This document shows positions 1 through 7,092 of a stretch of 9,953 nucleotides of DNA, in pieces. Under the pieces are notes generated by a model. That model worked only from the letters and a program-made list of their open reading frames with translations, ran no database searches and was not told the origin of the DNA. The DNA lies in contig JBJEQH010000159.1 of NCBI GenBank assembly GCA_051881655.1, positions 1-9,953 of the forward strand. The letters run 5' to 3'. Source of the stretch: Heritagella sp051881655. Its GTDB lineage: Bacteria > Bacillota > Clostridia > Oscillospirales > Acutalibacteraceae. The translations under genes were made by a program, and so were the position numbers. Each line of letters starts with the position of its first letter. Position 1 is the first letter of the stretch.

Positions 1-675
1 CAGCCGGATGATATTGGCCCGGTGCAGGAAAATAACCATCATGGAGATCATCAGCGCCAAAACCGTACAGGTAATCACATAGCTCATGCTGGCCCCCGAT
101 ACCCCCGACAGGATCTGATACCGGTAATCGCAGAAATATGTAATCAGGAACGTGGAAACCGGATAGATAATGGCACCCACAATCGAACCGAGAGACACGA
201 TTTTCGTAATGGCAAAGGTGATGATAAATCCGACCAGAACCAGCACAAACACGCGCCAGTCGATGATCGCCATCATGGCCGCGCTGGTCACCACACCTTT
301 TCCGCCGCGGAAACCGAAATACACCGGATACACATGCCCCAGCAGGCAGCCGAATCCCGCCGCAAAGGCGCCGTACTGCTGCACAATGGGGGAAATCCCG
401 TACTGCTGGGCAAAATAAGCGATGACCATCTTCCCGATGACCACAGCGAGGACACATTTGAGAAAATCGAACAGGAATGTGAGGGCCGCTGCCCGTTTGC
501 CCACCGAGCGAAGAACGTTGGTCGCCCCGGCGTTGCCGCTGCCGTGGGAGCGGATATCCTCCTTGACAAAAATCCGGGTGAAGATGATGGAAAAACTGAT
601 GCTTCCCAGCAGATATCCGATAACGGCCACCAAAACGGCGGGAAGAGCCAGCTGCTGCAAATGTTCAAACCACAT
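1..675 (-). CDS. plsY: Glycerol-3-phosphate acyltransferase PlsY (3' end cut by window edge)
   Basis: Integral membrane enzyme that transfers an acyl group from acyl-phosphate to glycerol-3-phosphate, giving lysophosphatidic acid, the first step of phospholipid synthesis in most Gram-positives. Seen: 225 codons open to the window edge, several hydrophobic segments (about residues 10-34, 65-88, 104-118, 140-180, 197-217) and the three family motifs. These are HGSGNAGATNVLR at 44-56, GHVYPVYFGFRGGKG at 113-127 and HRANIIRL at 218-225. The family is about 200-230 residues, so only a short basic tail should be missing. The ATG start lies 23 bases after the der stop. The nearest Shine-Dalgarno-like stretch (AAAGGTG) is about 13 bases upstream, which is long, but no other in-frame start is visible. 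It is probably co-transcribed with der and the DUF512 gene, an order common in Clostridia. The frame is real although its start-to-stop is incomplete here. Confidence 0.95.
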   Translation of the reverse strand, partial: MWFEHLQQLALPAVLVAVIGYLLGSISFSIIFTRIFVKEDIRSHGSGNAGATNVLRSVGKRAAALTFLFDFLKCVLAVVIGKMVIAYFAQQYGISPIVQQYGAFAAGFGCLLGHVYPVYFGFRGGKGVVTSAAMMAIIDWRVFVLVLVGFIITFAITKIVSLGSIVGAIIYPVSTFLITYFCDYRYQILSGVSGASMSYVITCTVLALMISMMVIFLHRANIIRL

Positions 676-698
676 AGAAAAACACGCACACCTTTCTT

Positions 699-2039
699 TT
701 ATCTGTCTTTGTCACTGCGTTCCCGAATAATAAAGCGAACCGGGGTTCCCTTTAATCCAAAAGTTTCCCGAATCCGATTTTCCAGATACCTCTGATAGGA
801 AAAATGGAACAGCTCTGCCGAGTTGACAAAGCAGACGAAAGTCGGCGGACGGGTGGAGGCCTGGGTCATATAGTAAATTTTCAAACGGCGGCCCTTATCC
901 GTGGGGGGCTGTACCCGCGCGGTGGCCTGGGCCAATACGTCGTTGAGCGTACCGGTGGCAATGCGCATGGAGTTGCTGTTGGCCACCAGCTTGATCATAC
1001 GGAACAGCTCATCCACACGCTGCCCGGTCTTGGCCGAAATGAAAACCATGGGAGCATAGGGCATAAAGGAGAAATCCTGCTCCAGCTGGCGGCGGTATTC
1101 ATCCATGGTCGAACCGGTCTTCTCCTGCACCGCGTCCCACTTATTCACCACAATCACACAGCCTTTTCCCGCCTCGTGGGCAAGGCCCGCCACTTTGGAA
1201 TCCTGCTCGGTAAAGCCGACGATCGCATCAATCAGAATGGCGCACACATCGGCGCGCTCGATGGCCATTTCCGCCCGCATATTGCTGTATTTTTCGATGA
1301 CATCCTCCACCTTGCTGCGGCGCCGCAGGCCGGCGGTATCAATCAGCACAAAGCTCCCGAATTCGTTTTCCACCGGGGTATCAATGGCATCGCGGGTGGT
1401 TCCGGCAATATCCGAGACAATGCAGCGGTTTTCCCCGGCAATGCGGTTGACCAGCGAGGACTTGCCCACATTGGGCTTTCCGATAATGGCAATGCGGATG
1501 GTCTCGCTCTCCGCCTCTTCCTCCTGCTCTTTCGGCATATACGCAAACACCGCATCCAGCAGGTCGCCGGTGCCATGGCCATGGACACTGGATACCGCAA
1601 TGGGATCACCCAGGCCCAGATTATAGAACTCATAGAATTCCGCCGGGGGATCGCCCAATGAATCGCACTTGTTCACACACAGTACCACCGGCCGCCCGCT
1701 TTTCTGCAGCATCGAGGCCACCGCCTGATCGGTCGCCACCAGACCGGAGCGCACATCCGTCACAAAAATAATCACATCGGCGCTCTCGATGGCCAGCTGT
1801 GCCTGCAGGCGCATCTGAGACAAAATCACATCCTTCGATTCCGGCTCGATCCCCCCCGTATCCACCAGAGAGAAGGTACGGTTCCGCCACTCACAGGTGC
1901 CGAAAATACGGTCCCGGGTCACCCCGGGGGTATCGTTGACAATCGAAAGGCGTTCGCCGATCAGTTTATTGAACAAAGTGGACTTGCCCACATTGGGGCG
2001 GCCCACAATCGCTACAACCGGTTTAGCCAATTTCCTCAT
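699..2039 (-). CDS. der: Ribosome biogenesis GTPase Der (EngA)
   Basis: Essential GTPase with two tandem G domains and a C-terminal KH-like domain; it acts in late assembly of the 50S subunit. Seen: first P-loop GRPNVGKST at 13-21, DTGG at 60-63 and NKCD at 123-126. The second domain has GKPNVGKSS at 187-195, DTAG at 234-237 and NKWD at 299-302. An acidic linker (about 171-179) separates the domains. The length of 446 residues is normal for the family. The gene overlaps the end of the DUF512 gene, so translation is probably coupled. The start is uncertain: the ATG at 2039 directly abuts AGGAAGGA (2040-2047), which is too close for a ribosome site. A TTG three codons later (2028-2030) is 9 bases away and gives the typical Der N-terminus MAKPVVAIVGRPNVGKS. 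The family identity is certain; only the first three residues are in doubt. Confidence 0.97.
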   Translation of the reverse strand: MRKLAKPVVAIVGRPNVGKSTLFNKLIGERLSIVNDTPGVTRDRIFGTCEWRNRTFSLVDTGGIEPESKDVILSQMRLQAQLAIESADVIIFVTDVRSGLVATDQAVASMLQKSGRPVVLCVNKCDSLGDPPAEFYEFYNLGLGDPIAVSSVHGHGTGDLLDAVFAYMPKEQEEEAESETIRIAIIGKPNVGKSSLVNRIAGENRCIVSDIAGTTRDAIDTPVENEFGSFVLIDTAGLRRRSKVEDVIEKYSNMRAEMAIERADVCAILIDAIVGFTEQDSKVAGLAHEAGKGCVIVVNKWDAVQEKTGSTMDEYRRQLEQDFSFMPYAPMVFISAKTGQRVDELFRMIKLVANSNSMRIATGTLNDVLAQATARVQPPTDKGRRLKIYYMTQASTRPPTFVCFVNSAELFHFSYQRYLENRIRETFGLKGTPVRFIIRERSDKDR

Positions 2040-3348
2040 TCCTTCCTATAATCGCATCCAGCAGCGCGTACCCGCTGTTGGGGACCGGAATCACCGGTAC
2101 ACCCAATCGCCCGGCCAGCTGCTGAAGAGACATATCATCCAAAAAAACATCCTCCTGCTGCCGCAGGGTGACCCCCGGAAGCAGAACACACTCTCCCAGA
2201 TCCTCCCCCTGCAGGCGCCGCTCGATATCCTGCCCGGTCAGCAGACCGGCCACGTCCACGGTTCCGCCGAAGAAATCATTCTTCACAGGGATTACCCGGA
2301 TTTTATAATTATCGCATTTCTCGCGCAATTCGTCAAGAAGGCGATTCAGAAAGGAATAAGCCCCCTCCCCCGTCACCAGGGTGAGGCGCCGTTTTTTCCC
2401 TCTTTCCTCTTCCGTCAGCGTAAAAAGCGCATCCTCAAATTCACTTTTCAGGCTGGTCAGCAGCCCCACGCCGTTTTCCAGCTGGGCAAAATCCTCATAG
2501 AAGTCCTCGCCCGGCAGCTCCCGCCCGGCCAGCAGATAAAATTCATCCGATACATACACCGTGCGCGCCCCGCGTGTACGGCAAAAGCGGTCGCCATAGG
2601 CTTCCACCTGGTCAATGACCGCAGCGGCCGTCTCCCGGGTATAGGTGGTCAAAGGATACAGCCCCTCCCGGTAGCGCGTCACCCCCACGGGAACGCAGGC
2701 AATGCTCTGCAGATTTTCCCCCAGCGCATACAGGTCATTCAGCGTCCGCTGCAATTCTTCCCCGTCGTTGATCCCGGGGCAGAGGACCAGCTGGCAATTC
2801 AGATGAATGCCCCCCTCTGCCAGCCGCTTCAGAATCGAGAGGCACTGTCCGGCAAAACGGTTCCCCATCATCTTGCAGCGCAGTTCCGGATTGGTGGTAT
2901 GCACCGATACATTGATCGGACTGATATGCATGTGGAGAATCCGCTCCACTTCCCGCTCGCTCAAATTGGTCAGGGTGATATAATTTCCAAAAAGGAAGGA
3001 CAGGCGGGAATCGTCGTCTTTAAAATACAGGCTTTTGCGCATCCCTTTGGGCAGCTGGTCGATAAAACAGAAAATGCACCGGTTGCGGCAGGAGCGCTGC
3101 CGGTCCATCAAATACGTCTCGAACTGCAGCCCGATGGAATCGTACTGGCGCTTTCTTAGGGAAACCGTCCGCTCTTCTCCCTGTTCACTGCGCAGCAGCA
3201 GATGGAGGTTCGCTTCCGTCTCATAAAAGCGGAAATCCAGAATGTCCGCGATTTCATGCCCATTCATGGACACCAGCGTCTCTCCGGCGCATATCCCGGC
3301 CTTTTCCGCCGCGCTGCGGGCATCGACTCCTGTAATCCGTACGGCCAT
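2023..3348 (-). CDS. DUF512 protein: PDZ-like domain plus radical SAM domain
   Basis: Conserved Firmicutes/Cyanobacteria family of unknown substrate, here 441 residues. Seen: an N-terminal PDZ-like region (about 1-65, with the VDARSAAEKAGI and GETLVSMNG patterns). A radical-SAM cluster motif follows, C87-x3-C91-x2-C94 (sequence CRNRCIFCF), and then the family stretch DQLPKGMRKSLYFKDDD. The C-terminal DUF512 part includes TLVTGEGAY and ends in a second small domain. The cysteines predict a 4Fe-4S cluster that cleaves S-adenosylmethionine; the reaction is not known. The start at ATG 3348 is supported by GGAAGGGG a few bases upstream. It sits just after the rpmF terminator and I found no convincing promoter of its own, so it may rely partly on read-through. 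Its stop lies inside the beginning of der. Its place beside der suggests, but does not prove, a link to ribosome or tRNA work. Confidence 0.92.
   Translation of the reverse strand: MAVRITGVDARSAAEKAGICAGETLVSMNGHEIADILDFRFYETEANLHLLLRSEQGEERTVSLRKRQYDSIGLQFETYLMDRQRSCRNRCIFCFIDQLPKGMRKSLYFKDDDSRLSFLFGNYITLTNLSEREVERILHMHISPINVSVHTTNPELRCKMMGNRFAGQCLSILKRLAEGGIHLNCQLVLCPGINDGEELQRTLNDLYALGENLQSIACVPVGVTRYREGLYPLTTYTRETAAAVIDQVEAYGDRFCRTRGARTVYVSDEFYLLAGRELPGEDFYEDFAQLENGVGLLTSLKSEFEDALFTLTEEERGKKRRLTLVTGEGAYSFLNRLLDELREKCDNYKIRVIPVKNDFFGGTVDVAGLLTGQDIERRLQGEDLGECVLLPGVTLRQQEDVFLDDMSLQQLAGRLGVPVIPVPNSGYALLDAIIGRNEEIG
2028..2047 (-). promoter_or_regulatory. Ribosome site region that decides the der start
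   Basis: On the minus strand AGGAAGGA (2040-2047) is followed at once by ATG (2037-2039) and 9 bases later by an in-frame TTG (2028-2030). Spacing favours the TTG; the codon ATG would favour the first. The TTG start also yields the usual family N-terminus beginning MAKPV. Confidence 0.45.
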
Positions 3349-3407
3349 AGTCCCCTTCCTTTCTCTCTGTACGTTTATCTTTCCCGCTGAGCCTCACAAT
3401 TTTCAGC

Positions 3408-3438
3408 AAAAAAATAGAGAAGGATTGCTCCTTCTCTA
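3408..3438 (-). terminator. Intrinsic terminator after rpmF
   Basis: A perfect 10-bp stem TAGAGAAGGA / TCCTTCTCTA (3415-3424 with 3429-3438) closes on a GCAA loop when read on the minus strand. A GCAA loop is a stable GNRA tetraloop. Seven T residues follow (A run at 3408-3414 on the plus strand). It lies 29 bases after the rpmF stop and separates the DUF177-rpmF unit from the DUF512 gene. Confidence 0.9.
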
Positions 3439-3467
3439 CCCTTTTGCATCCACAGAAAAAAGAAAAA

Positions 3468-3650
3468 TTAAGCTTCTTTCTTCAGCACGTCTCTGCCGTC
3501 ATAAAAACCGCAGGCCTTGCAGACTCTGTGAGGTACCTTGTACTCGCCGCACTTCGGGCACTTTACCAGAGCCGGAGCTTCCATCTTCCAAACATTGGAA
3601 CGTCTCTTGTTCTGTCTTGCACTCGATACTTTTCTCTTGGGTACTGCCAT
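3468..3650 (-). CDS. rpmF: 50S ribosomal protein L32, zinc-ribbon form
   Basis: Small basic protein of the large ribosomal subunit, 60 residues, the usual length. Seen: the hallmark N-terminus MAVPKRKVSSARQNKRRSN, a basic N-terminal half, and four cysteines in two CxxC pairs (31/34 and 44/47). The cysteines predict the zinc-binding C+ form rather than the zinc-free paralogue used under zinc starvation. The start is fixed by AAGGAGGT seven bases before the ATG at 3650; a GTG three codons further upstream overlaps that ribosome site and is not credible. It follows the DUF177 gene by 37 bases, the classic yceD-rpmF pairing, and ends at its own terminator, so both genes are expected to be read from the promoter at 4238-4266. 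Confidence 0.97.
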   Translation of the reverse strand: MAVPKRKVSSARQNKRRSNVWKMEAPALVKCPKCGEYKVPHRVCKACGFYDGRDVLKKEA

Positions 3651-3687
3651 TTTGAGCACCTCCTTATATCCATGGTAATGGCTTGCC

Positions 3688-4182
3688 TTAGCTCATAAAT
3701 TTTTTCAATACTTCCAGCCGGGGATCCACATCGTGATCATGACAATGACAGGTTCCCGTGTTGAGATTCTGGCCGCATACGTCGCACAGTCCTTTGCATT
3801 CGGGTTTGCAGAGGAACTTGCTGGGCAGCTCCAGCAGGATATCCGAACGAAGCAGCTCGCTCACGTCCAGGGTATCATTCTCAACCTGAAGGTAGGTGTC
3901 GTTTTCCTCATCGTTCAGTTCGCGCACCAGCATATGTTCAAACGAGTACGAGTATTTTCTCTCGATCTGTTCCGCGCAGCGGTCACAGGGAATCGAAAAA
4001 TCAAACTCCACTTTTACCGTCATCTGCGCCGCACCCGCAAGACTTTTCACCTGACCAGTAGCAAAAACAGGCGAAACAAACGGATACGAACCGCTGATTT
4101 CGATATCAGAGAGATCCAGCGTATCCTGGAACGCGAGGATTTCATCGTCATTCTCAAAAACCTTTCGCAAATCCAGCAGCAT
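3688..4182 (-). CDS. yceD: DUF177 (YceD-like) protein upstream of rpmF
   Basis: Conserved protein nearly always encoded directly before rpmF; family members have been linked to 23S rRNA accumulation, while the biochemical role is unsettled. Seen: 164 residues with a CDRC pair at 66-69 and the family signature at 125-141 (C125, C129, C133, C136, ending CGQNLN). A DPRLEVLKKF tail sits at 153-162, also typical. The cysteine cluster suggests metal binding. Start choice: ATG at 4182 has GGAG eight bases upstream and gives the family-like start MLLDLRKVFE. A longer form from ATG 4221 (13 more residues) lacks a good ribosome site and would leave a leader of only about 10 bases after the predicted transcription start. 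A still longer open frame to 4266 would begin inside the promoter and is rejected. Confidence 0.9.
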   Translation of the reverse strand: MLLDLRKVFENDDEILAFQDTLDLSDIEISGSYPFVSPVFATGQVKSLAGAAQMTVKVEFDFSIPCDRCAEQIERKYSYSFEHMLVRELNDEENDTYLQVENDTLDVSELLRSDILLELPSKFLCKPECKGLCDVCGQNLNTGTCHCHDHDVDPRLEVLKKFMS

Positions 4183-4237
4183 TTCTCTCACTCCAATATC
4201 CGTTGCGGCGTACTTTCTCATGAAGACACCGTTATTT

Positions 4238-4266
4238 ATTATAGTAGTCTGCCTTCCATTTGTCAA
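4238..4266 (-). promoter_or_regulatory. Consensus sigma-70-type promoter for the DUF177-rpmF operon
   Basis: On the minus strand TTGACA (4261-4266) and TATAAT (4238-4243) are both exact consensus hexamers separated by exactly 17 bases (4244-4260). The predicted start near 4231 gives a leader of about 50 bases to the DUF177 ATG. An unregulated, very strong promoter fits a ribosomal protein gene. Confidence 0.92.
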
Positions 4267-4321
4267 TGGAAAATTCCCGTTTCTTTTACAAAAAATTGCG
4301 GTGGAAAACCGGGGGCTCCTG

Positions 4322-4350
4322 TTGCTTATTCGGGAAAAAGTGGGTATAAT
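4322..4350 (+). promoter_or_regulatory. Sigma-70-type promoter for the murT/gatD-like operon
   Basis: TTGCTT (4322-4327), a 17-base spacer and an exact TATAAT (4345-4350) lie divergent to the DUF177-rpmF promoter. The leader to the ATG at 4434 is about 77 bases and contains a modest hairpin (CCGCTTT with AAAGCGG, about 4377-4403). The -35 box differs from consensus at two positions, so it should be weaker than the divergent promoter. Confidence 0.78.
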
Positions 4351-4433
4351 GATAGCTTAGAAAAAATGTCCCTTTCCGCTTTTCGAAAAACGGCCGGAAA
4401 GCGGAGGAATGCCAAAGAAACGGAGCGAAAACT

Positions 4434-5789
4434 ATGATCAAAACCGCTTTTGTTATCCTTGTCTGCAAGGCGCTGAGCCTTGTGGGCCGCCTGGTGGGAA
4501 AGGGAAGCAGCCTTCCCGGCAAAATCTGCCTGAAGCTGGACCCGAACATTCTCAAAAAAATCCAGCTTCCTTCTTCCATTATAGCGGTAACCGGCAGCAA
4601 TGGCAAGACCTCCACCGTGGAAATGATTGCCCAGGTGCTGAAAAACAGCGGAAAACGAATTGCCTATAACAAAGAGGGCAGCAACCAGATCGAGGGGGTT
4701 ACCACCTTCCTGCTCAACGACTGCACCCTGTCCGGCCGGGTAAAAAGCGAGATCGTCCTCTTGGAGAGCGACGAGCGCTTTGCCCGCCATACCTTCCGGC
4801 ACTTCCACCCCACCCACTATGTGATCAACAACCTGTACCGGGATCAGATGACCCGCAACGGTCACACGGAGTGGATGTATGATATCGTGAAGCAAAGCGT
4901 TTACGAGGACACCCACCTGATTTTGAATGCCGATGACCCCATGGTGGCCCGCTTCGGCATGGGGCGCCGGAATGTGACCTGGTTTGGGGTGGACCGCCTG
5001 CCCCTTTCCCAGGAGCACAACGACAGCGTGTATAACGACGGCGCCTACTGCCCGGAGTGCAAGCACCCGCTTCTCTATGATTATTATCATTATAATCACA
5101 TCGGCTCGTACCACTGCCCGCACTGCGGCCTGCACCGCGAGCCCACCTCGTATACGGTGACCCAGGCCAGCCAGGACGAGGGATACATCGTGATTAACGG
5201 CCAGTACCGCATTGATCTGAGTTTTACCGGAATCTATCATTTTTATAACACGCTGGCCGCCTTTGCCGCCTGCAGCGAGCTGGGAATTCCTGCCGAAACC
5301 ATTGTCTCCTCCCTGCAGAACTACACGATGAAAAACGGCCGGATCATGGCTTTCCGCGCCGGTGAGCACGAGGGAACGCTGCTGACCTCCAAGCACGAAA
5401 ATTCGGTCTCGTACGATCAGTCGATCCGGGTGGCCGTGCGGGATCCGCGGGACTGCACCGTGATGATTATTGTGGACGCCATCAGCCGCAAATATTTCAC
5501 CAGCGAGACCTCCTGGCTTTGGGATATTGATTTTGAACTGCTGGGGGCGGAGCATATCCGCAAAATTATTCTGGCCGGCACCTATGCCAACGATCTGGCG
5601 GTGCGCTTTTCCTACACCACCATTCCCTTTGACAAAATCGAGGTCATCGAGGACATGGATCAGGCCGTCGGGGCGCTGAAAGAACGGTCCATCGGGTATG
5701 TGTATGGGATCACCTGTTTTTCGGATAAGGAAAAGCTGCTCAGCCGTGTGGAAACGGTCAGTCTGGAGAAAGGCGGGAAAGAAGAATGA
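4434..5789 (+). CDS. murT: MurT-like Mur ligase (DUF1727), divergent in the amidation half
   Basis: The MurT family uses ATP to activate the D-Glu carboxylate of lipid II; partner GatD supplies ammonia from glutamine, forming D-isoglutamine in peptidoglycan. Seen: 451 residues, P-loop GSNGKTS at 54-60, ESDE at 111-114, NLYRDQM at 133-139, NADDP at 165-169, an inserted four-cysteine zinc ribbon (206, 209, 228, 231), and NGRIMAF at 301-307. GGAG sits eight bases before the ATG. Odd: from memory of S. aureus MurT, the conserved KNPAG is replaced by KHENS at 320-324. The catalytic Asp (Asp349 in S. aureus, before TSW) is Glu358 here, within a rewritten segment. The ATP half therefore looks intact while the side that meets GatD has drifted. 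The next gene overlaps by ATGA. Family membership is secure; the exact reaction is not. Confidence 0.9.
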   Translation: MIKTAFVILVCKALSLVGRLVGKGSSLPGKICLKLDPNILKKIQLPSSIIAVTGSNGKTSTVEMIAQVLKNSGKRIAYNKEGSNQIEGVTTFLLNDCTLSGRVKSEIVLLESDERFARHTFRHFHPTHYVINNLYRDQMTRNGHTEWMYDIVKQSVYEDTHLILNADDPMVARFGMGRRNVTWFGVDRLPLSQEHNDSVYNDGAYCPECKHPLLYDYYHYNHIGSYHCPHCGLHREPTSYTVTQASQDEGYIVINGQYRIDLSFTGIYHFYNTLAAFAACSELGIPAETIVSSLQNYTMKNGRIMAFRAGEHEGTLLTSKHENSVSYDQSIRVAVRDPRDCTVMIIVDAISRKYFTSETSWLWDIDFELLGAEHIRKIILAGTYANDLAVRFSYTTIPFDKIEVIEDMDQAVGALKERSIGYVYGITCFSDKEKLLSRVETVSLEKGGKEE

Positions 5790-6529
5790 AGCTGCTTCAT
5801 CTGTATCATGACTTTATGAATCTGTACGGCGAGTACGGCAATATGCGCGTGCTGGAAAAGCATCTGCGCGACCAGGGCATGGATGTGACGGTGATTCAAA
5901 AAACCGTGACGGATACGGACCTGGATTTTTCCGATGTGGATCTGATTTACATCGACTGCGGCACCGAGAGAAGCCAGAAAGCGGCGCTGATGCACCTGAT
6001 GCCCTATCAGGAAGAAATCAAAGAGGCCTGCCGCCGCGGAGTGGTGGGGCTGTTTACCGGCAACGCCTGCGATATGCTGGGCACCTCAATCACCGACGGA
6101 AGCGGTGAATTGCATCCGGCCCTGGGGCTGCTGCCGTTTACCACCAACGAGAGCGCCGACATCCGCTATACCGGCGATGCCGTTACCACCGCCGAACCCT
6201 TTGGCAGCGAGCTGGTCGGTTTTGTGAACAAGTGCTCGCAGAACACGGGCATTGCCGCTCCCCTTTTCACCCTGAAAATGGGGATGGGCAATCAGAAGGG
6301 CGATCCCGGCGAGGGATGCCGTGTGGAAAACTTCTTCGGCACCCATCTGATCGGCCCGGTGCTGGTGAAGAACCCCGCCATGCTGCACGCGGTTGTCCGG
6401 CTGCTGATGAAGCGGGAGAACCCGGATGCCTCCTACCAGGCCATCGCCTATCCGTACGAAGAAAAAGCCTATGAGGTGACCCACCGGGCCCTGATCAACC
6501 GCCTGGAGGAAGCCGGGAACCGGAAATAA
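5786..6529 (+). CDS. gatD: GatD-like class I glutamine amidotransferase lacking catalytic residues
   Basis: 247 residues, translationally coupled to the MurT-like gene through an ATGA overlap. In the canonical complex GatD hydrolyses glutamine with a Cys-His pair and passes ammonia to MurT. Seen: N-terminal LYHDFMNLYGEYGNM (6-20), CGTERSQ (58-64), GLFTGNACDMLG (88-99), DGSGEL (104-109) and FFGTHLIGPVLVKNP (183-197). All are collinear with S. aureus GatD as I recall it. The nucleophile motif ICGGYQFLG reads TGNACDMLG here, so Cys94 aligns with Gly92 and the only nearby cysteine is three residues later. YLHGP reads HLIGP, so His189 aligns with Ile189. The glutamine-binding Arg128 also appears lost (the region at 146-154 reads FVNKCSQNT). 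The expected glutaminase activity is therefore unlikely. It could be a structural partner, an ammonia-dependent complex or one with another substrate. Confidence 0.88.
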   Translation: MKLLHLYHDFMNLYGEYGNMRVLEKHLRDQGMDVTVIQKTVTDTDLDFSDVDLIYIDCGTERSQKAALMHLMPYQEEIKEACRRGVVGLFTGNACDMLGTSITDGSGELHPALGLLPFTTNESADIRYTGDAVTTAEPFGSELVGFVNKCSQNTGIAAPLFTLKMGMGNQKGDPGEGCRVENFFGTHLIGPVLVKNPAMLHAVVRLLMKRENPDASYQAIAYPYEEKAYEVTHRALINRLEEAGNRK

Positions 6530-6577
6530 CGGGTTCTCTGTTTTTCCCCGGGGGCCGCACCTTCCAAAAAGCAATTG

Positions 6578-6624
6578 AAAAAATCCCCCGCTGCAGCCCG
6601 AAAGACTGCGGCGGGGGATTTTTT
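6578..6624. terminator. Bidirectional intrinsic terminator between converging operons
   Basis: A 13-bp stem (6584-6596 with 6606-6618, one G-T pair) is closed by a 9-base loop. It is flanked by six A on the left (6578-6583) and six T on the right (6619-6624), so it works in both directions. It ends the murT/gatD-like operon on the plus strand and the nrdD operon on the minus strand. Confidence 0.93.
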
Positions 6625-6641
6625 ATGCTCTGTTTGGATTG

Positions 6642-6803
6642 TTACCGGGTCAGCGAGTGCTTCACGCGGTCGCGCTCCTCGGCGCGCTTTGCATTATTCC
6701 AGCGGTCGGTGGTTCCCACCAGGTAACCGGTGATCCGGCGGATTCTCTCAAAATCCACACCGGCGCCTACCATCGTCCCGTTTTCAGTCTTTTTCTCGGT
6801 CAT
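6642..6803 (-). CDS. Stand-alone NrdD glycyl-radical module, copy A (53 aa)
   Basis: Tiny protein matching only the C-terminal tail of anaerobic ribonucleotide reductases. Seen: after a variable N-terminus of about 17 residues comes FERIRRITGYLVG (18-30) and then DRWNNAKRAEE...RVKH (33-49). This is collinear with the end of E. coli NrdD, RVCGYLGSPDARPFNAGKQ...RVKHL. Gly26 aligns with Gly681, the residue that carries the stable radical introduced by NrdG. The upstream nrdD in this window lacks this segment, so this peptide probably docks onto it to complete the active site. The start is strongly supported: AAGGAGGA lies seven bases before the ATG. It is the last gene of the operon, followed by the shared terminator. 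Roles inferred from sequence: catalytic subunit or a replaceable spare part, in the manner of YfiD/GrcA for pyruvate formate-lyase. Confidence 0.85.
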   Translation of the reverse strand: MTEKKTENGTMVGAGVDFERIRRITGYLVGTTDRWNNAKRAEERDRVKHSLTR

Positions 6804-6878
6804 AGGGTACTCCTCCTTTTATATCTCTTTCCCGCCAAATGCGTATACTCCGCGGATTTCTCTCCCGGTATCCGCGCC

Positions 6879-7040
6879 TCAGCGGTTCAGCGTATGCTTT
6901 ACGCGGTCGCTTTCTTCCGCGCGCTTTGCATTGTTCCAGCGGTCGGTGGTGCCCACCAGATAGCCCGTAATCCGACGGATCCGGTCAAAGCCCACGCCCG
7001 AACCTACCTGCTTTTCACAGGATGTCTTCTTTTCCTTCAT
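6879..7040 (-). CDS. Stand-alone NrdD glycyl-radical module, copy B (53 aa)
   Basis: Tandem paralogue of the gene at 6642-6803, the same length, lying between it and nrdD with gaps of 75 and 52 bases. Seen: N-terminus MKEKKTSCEKQVGSGVGFD, then a core from R20 to E43 identical to copy A, including the predicted radical Gly26 in RITGYLVG. Within those 24 identical residues 11 codons differ, all synonymously. This argues that both copies are translated and under purifying selection rather than being a fresh duplication. The copies differ mainly in the N-terminal 19 residues (for example Cys8 here) and at residue 44 (Ser here, Arg in copy A). The start is supported by GAGGAGG about eight bases before the ATG. 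Likely function: supplies the glycyl radical to the NrdD encoded just upstream. Confidence 0.85.
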   Translation of the reverse strand: MKEKKTSCEKQVGSGVGFDRIRRITGYLVGTTDRWNNAKRAEESDRVKHTLNR

Positions 7041-7092
7041 TTTCTTTTCCTCCTCTTGTATTTGTGTAAGGCAAATCCATCATTTGGTTTTT

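Noticed and set aside
22..795. 257-codon plus-strand frame opposite plsY
   Set aside because: It overlaps the plsY frame, which carries all three family motifs; the product is H/N/Q/R-rich with no domain.
1897..3159. 420-codon plus-strand frame opposite DUF512 and the start of der
   Set aside because: Antisense shadow of two well-supported genes with no recognisable motif or start signal.
4409..4669. 86-codon plus-strand frame starting just after GGAGG, overlapping the start of the MurT-like gene
   Set aside because: GGAGGA touches the ATG, so spacing is wrong, and the product is an out-of-frame reading of the Mur ligase N-terminus; at most a leader effect on translation.
4326..5555. 409-codon minus-strand frame opposite the MurT-like gene
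   Set aside because: Shadow of the Mur ligase frame, whose P-loop and zinc ribbon are unmistakable; composition is typical of an antisense frame.
6642..7040. Reading the two radical mini-genes as a broken, pseudogenised C-terminus of nrdD
   Set aside because: Each copy has its own start codon and near-perfect ribosome site, both are intact, and they differ by synonymous changes only in the core, so they look functional rather than debris of a frameshift.
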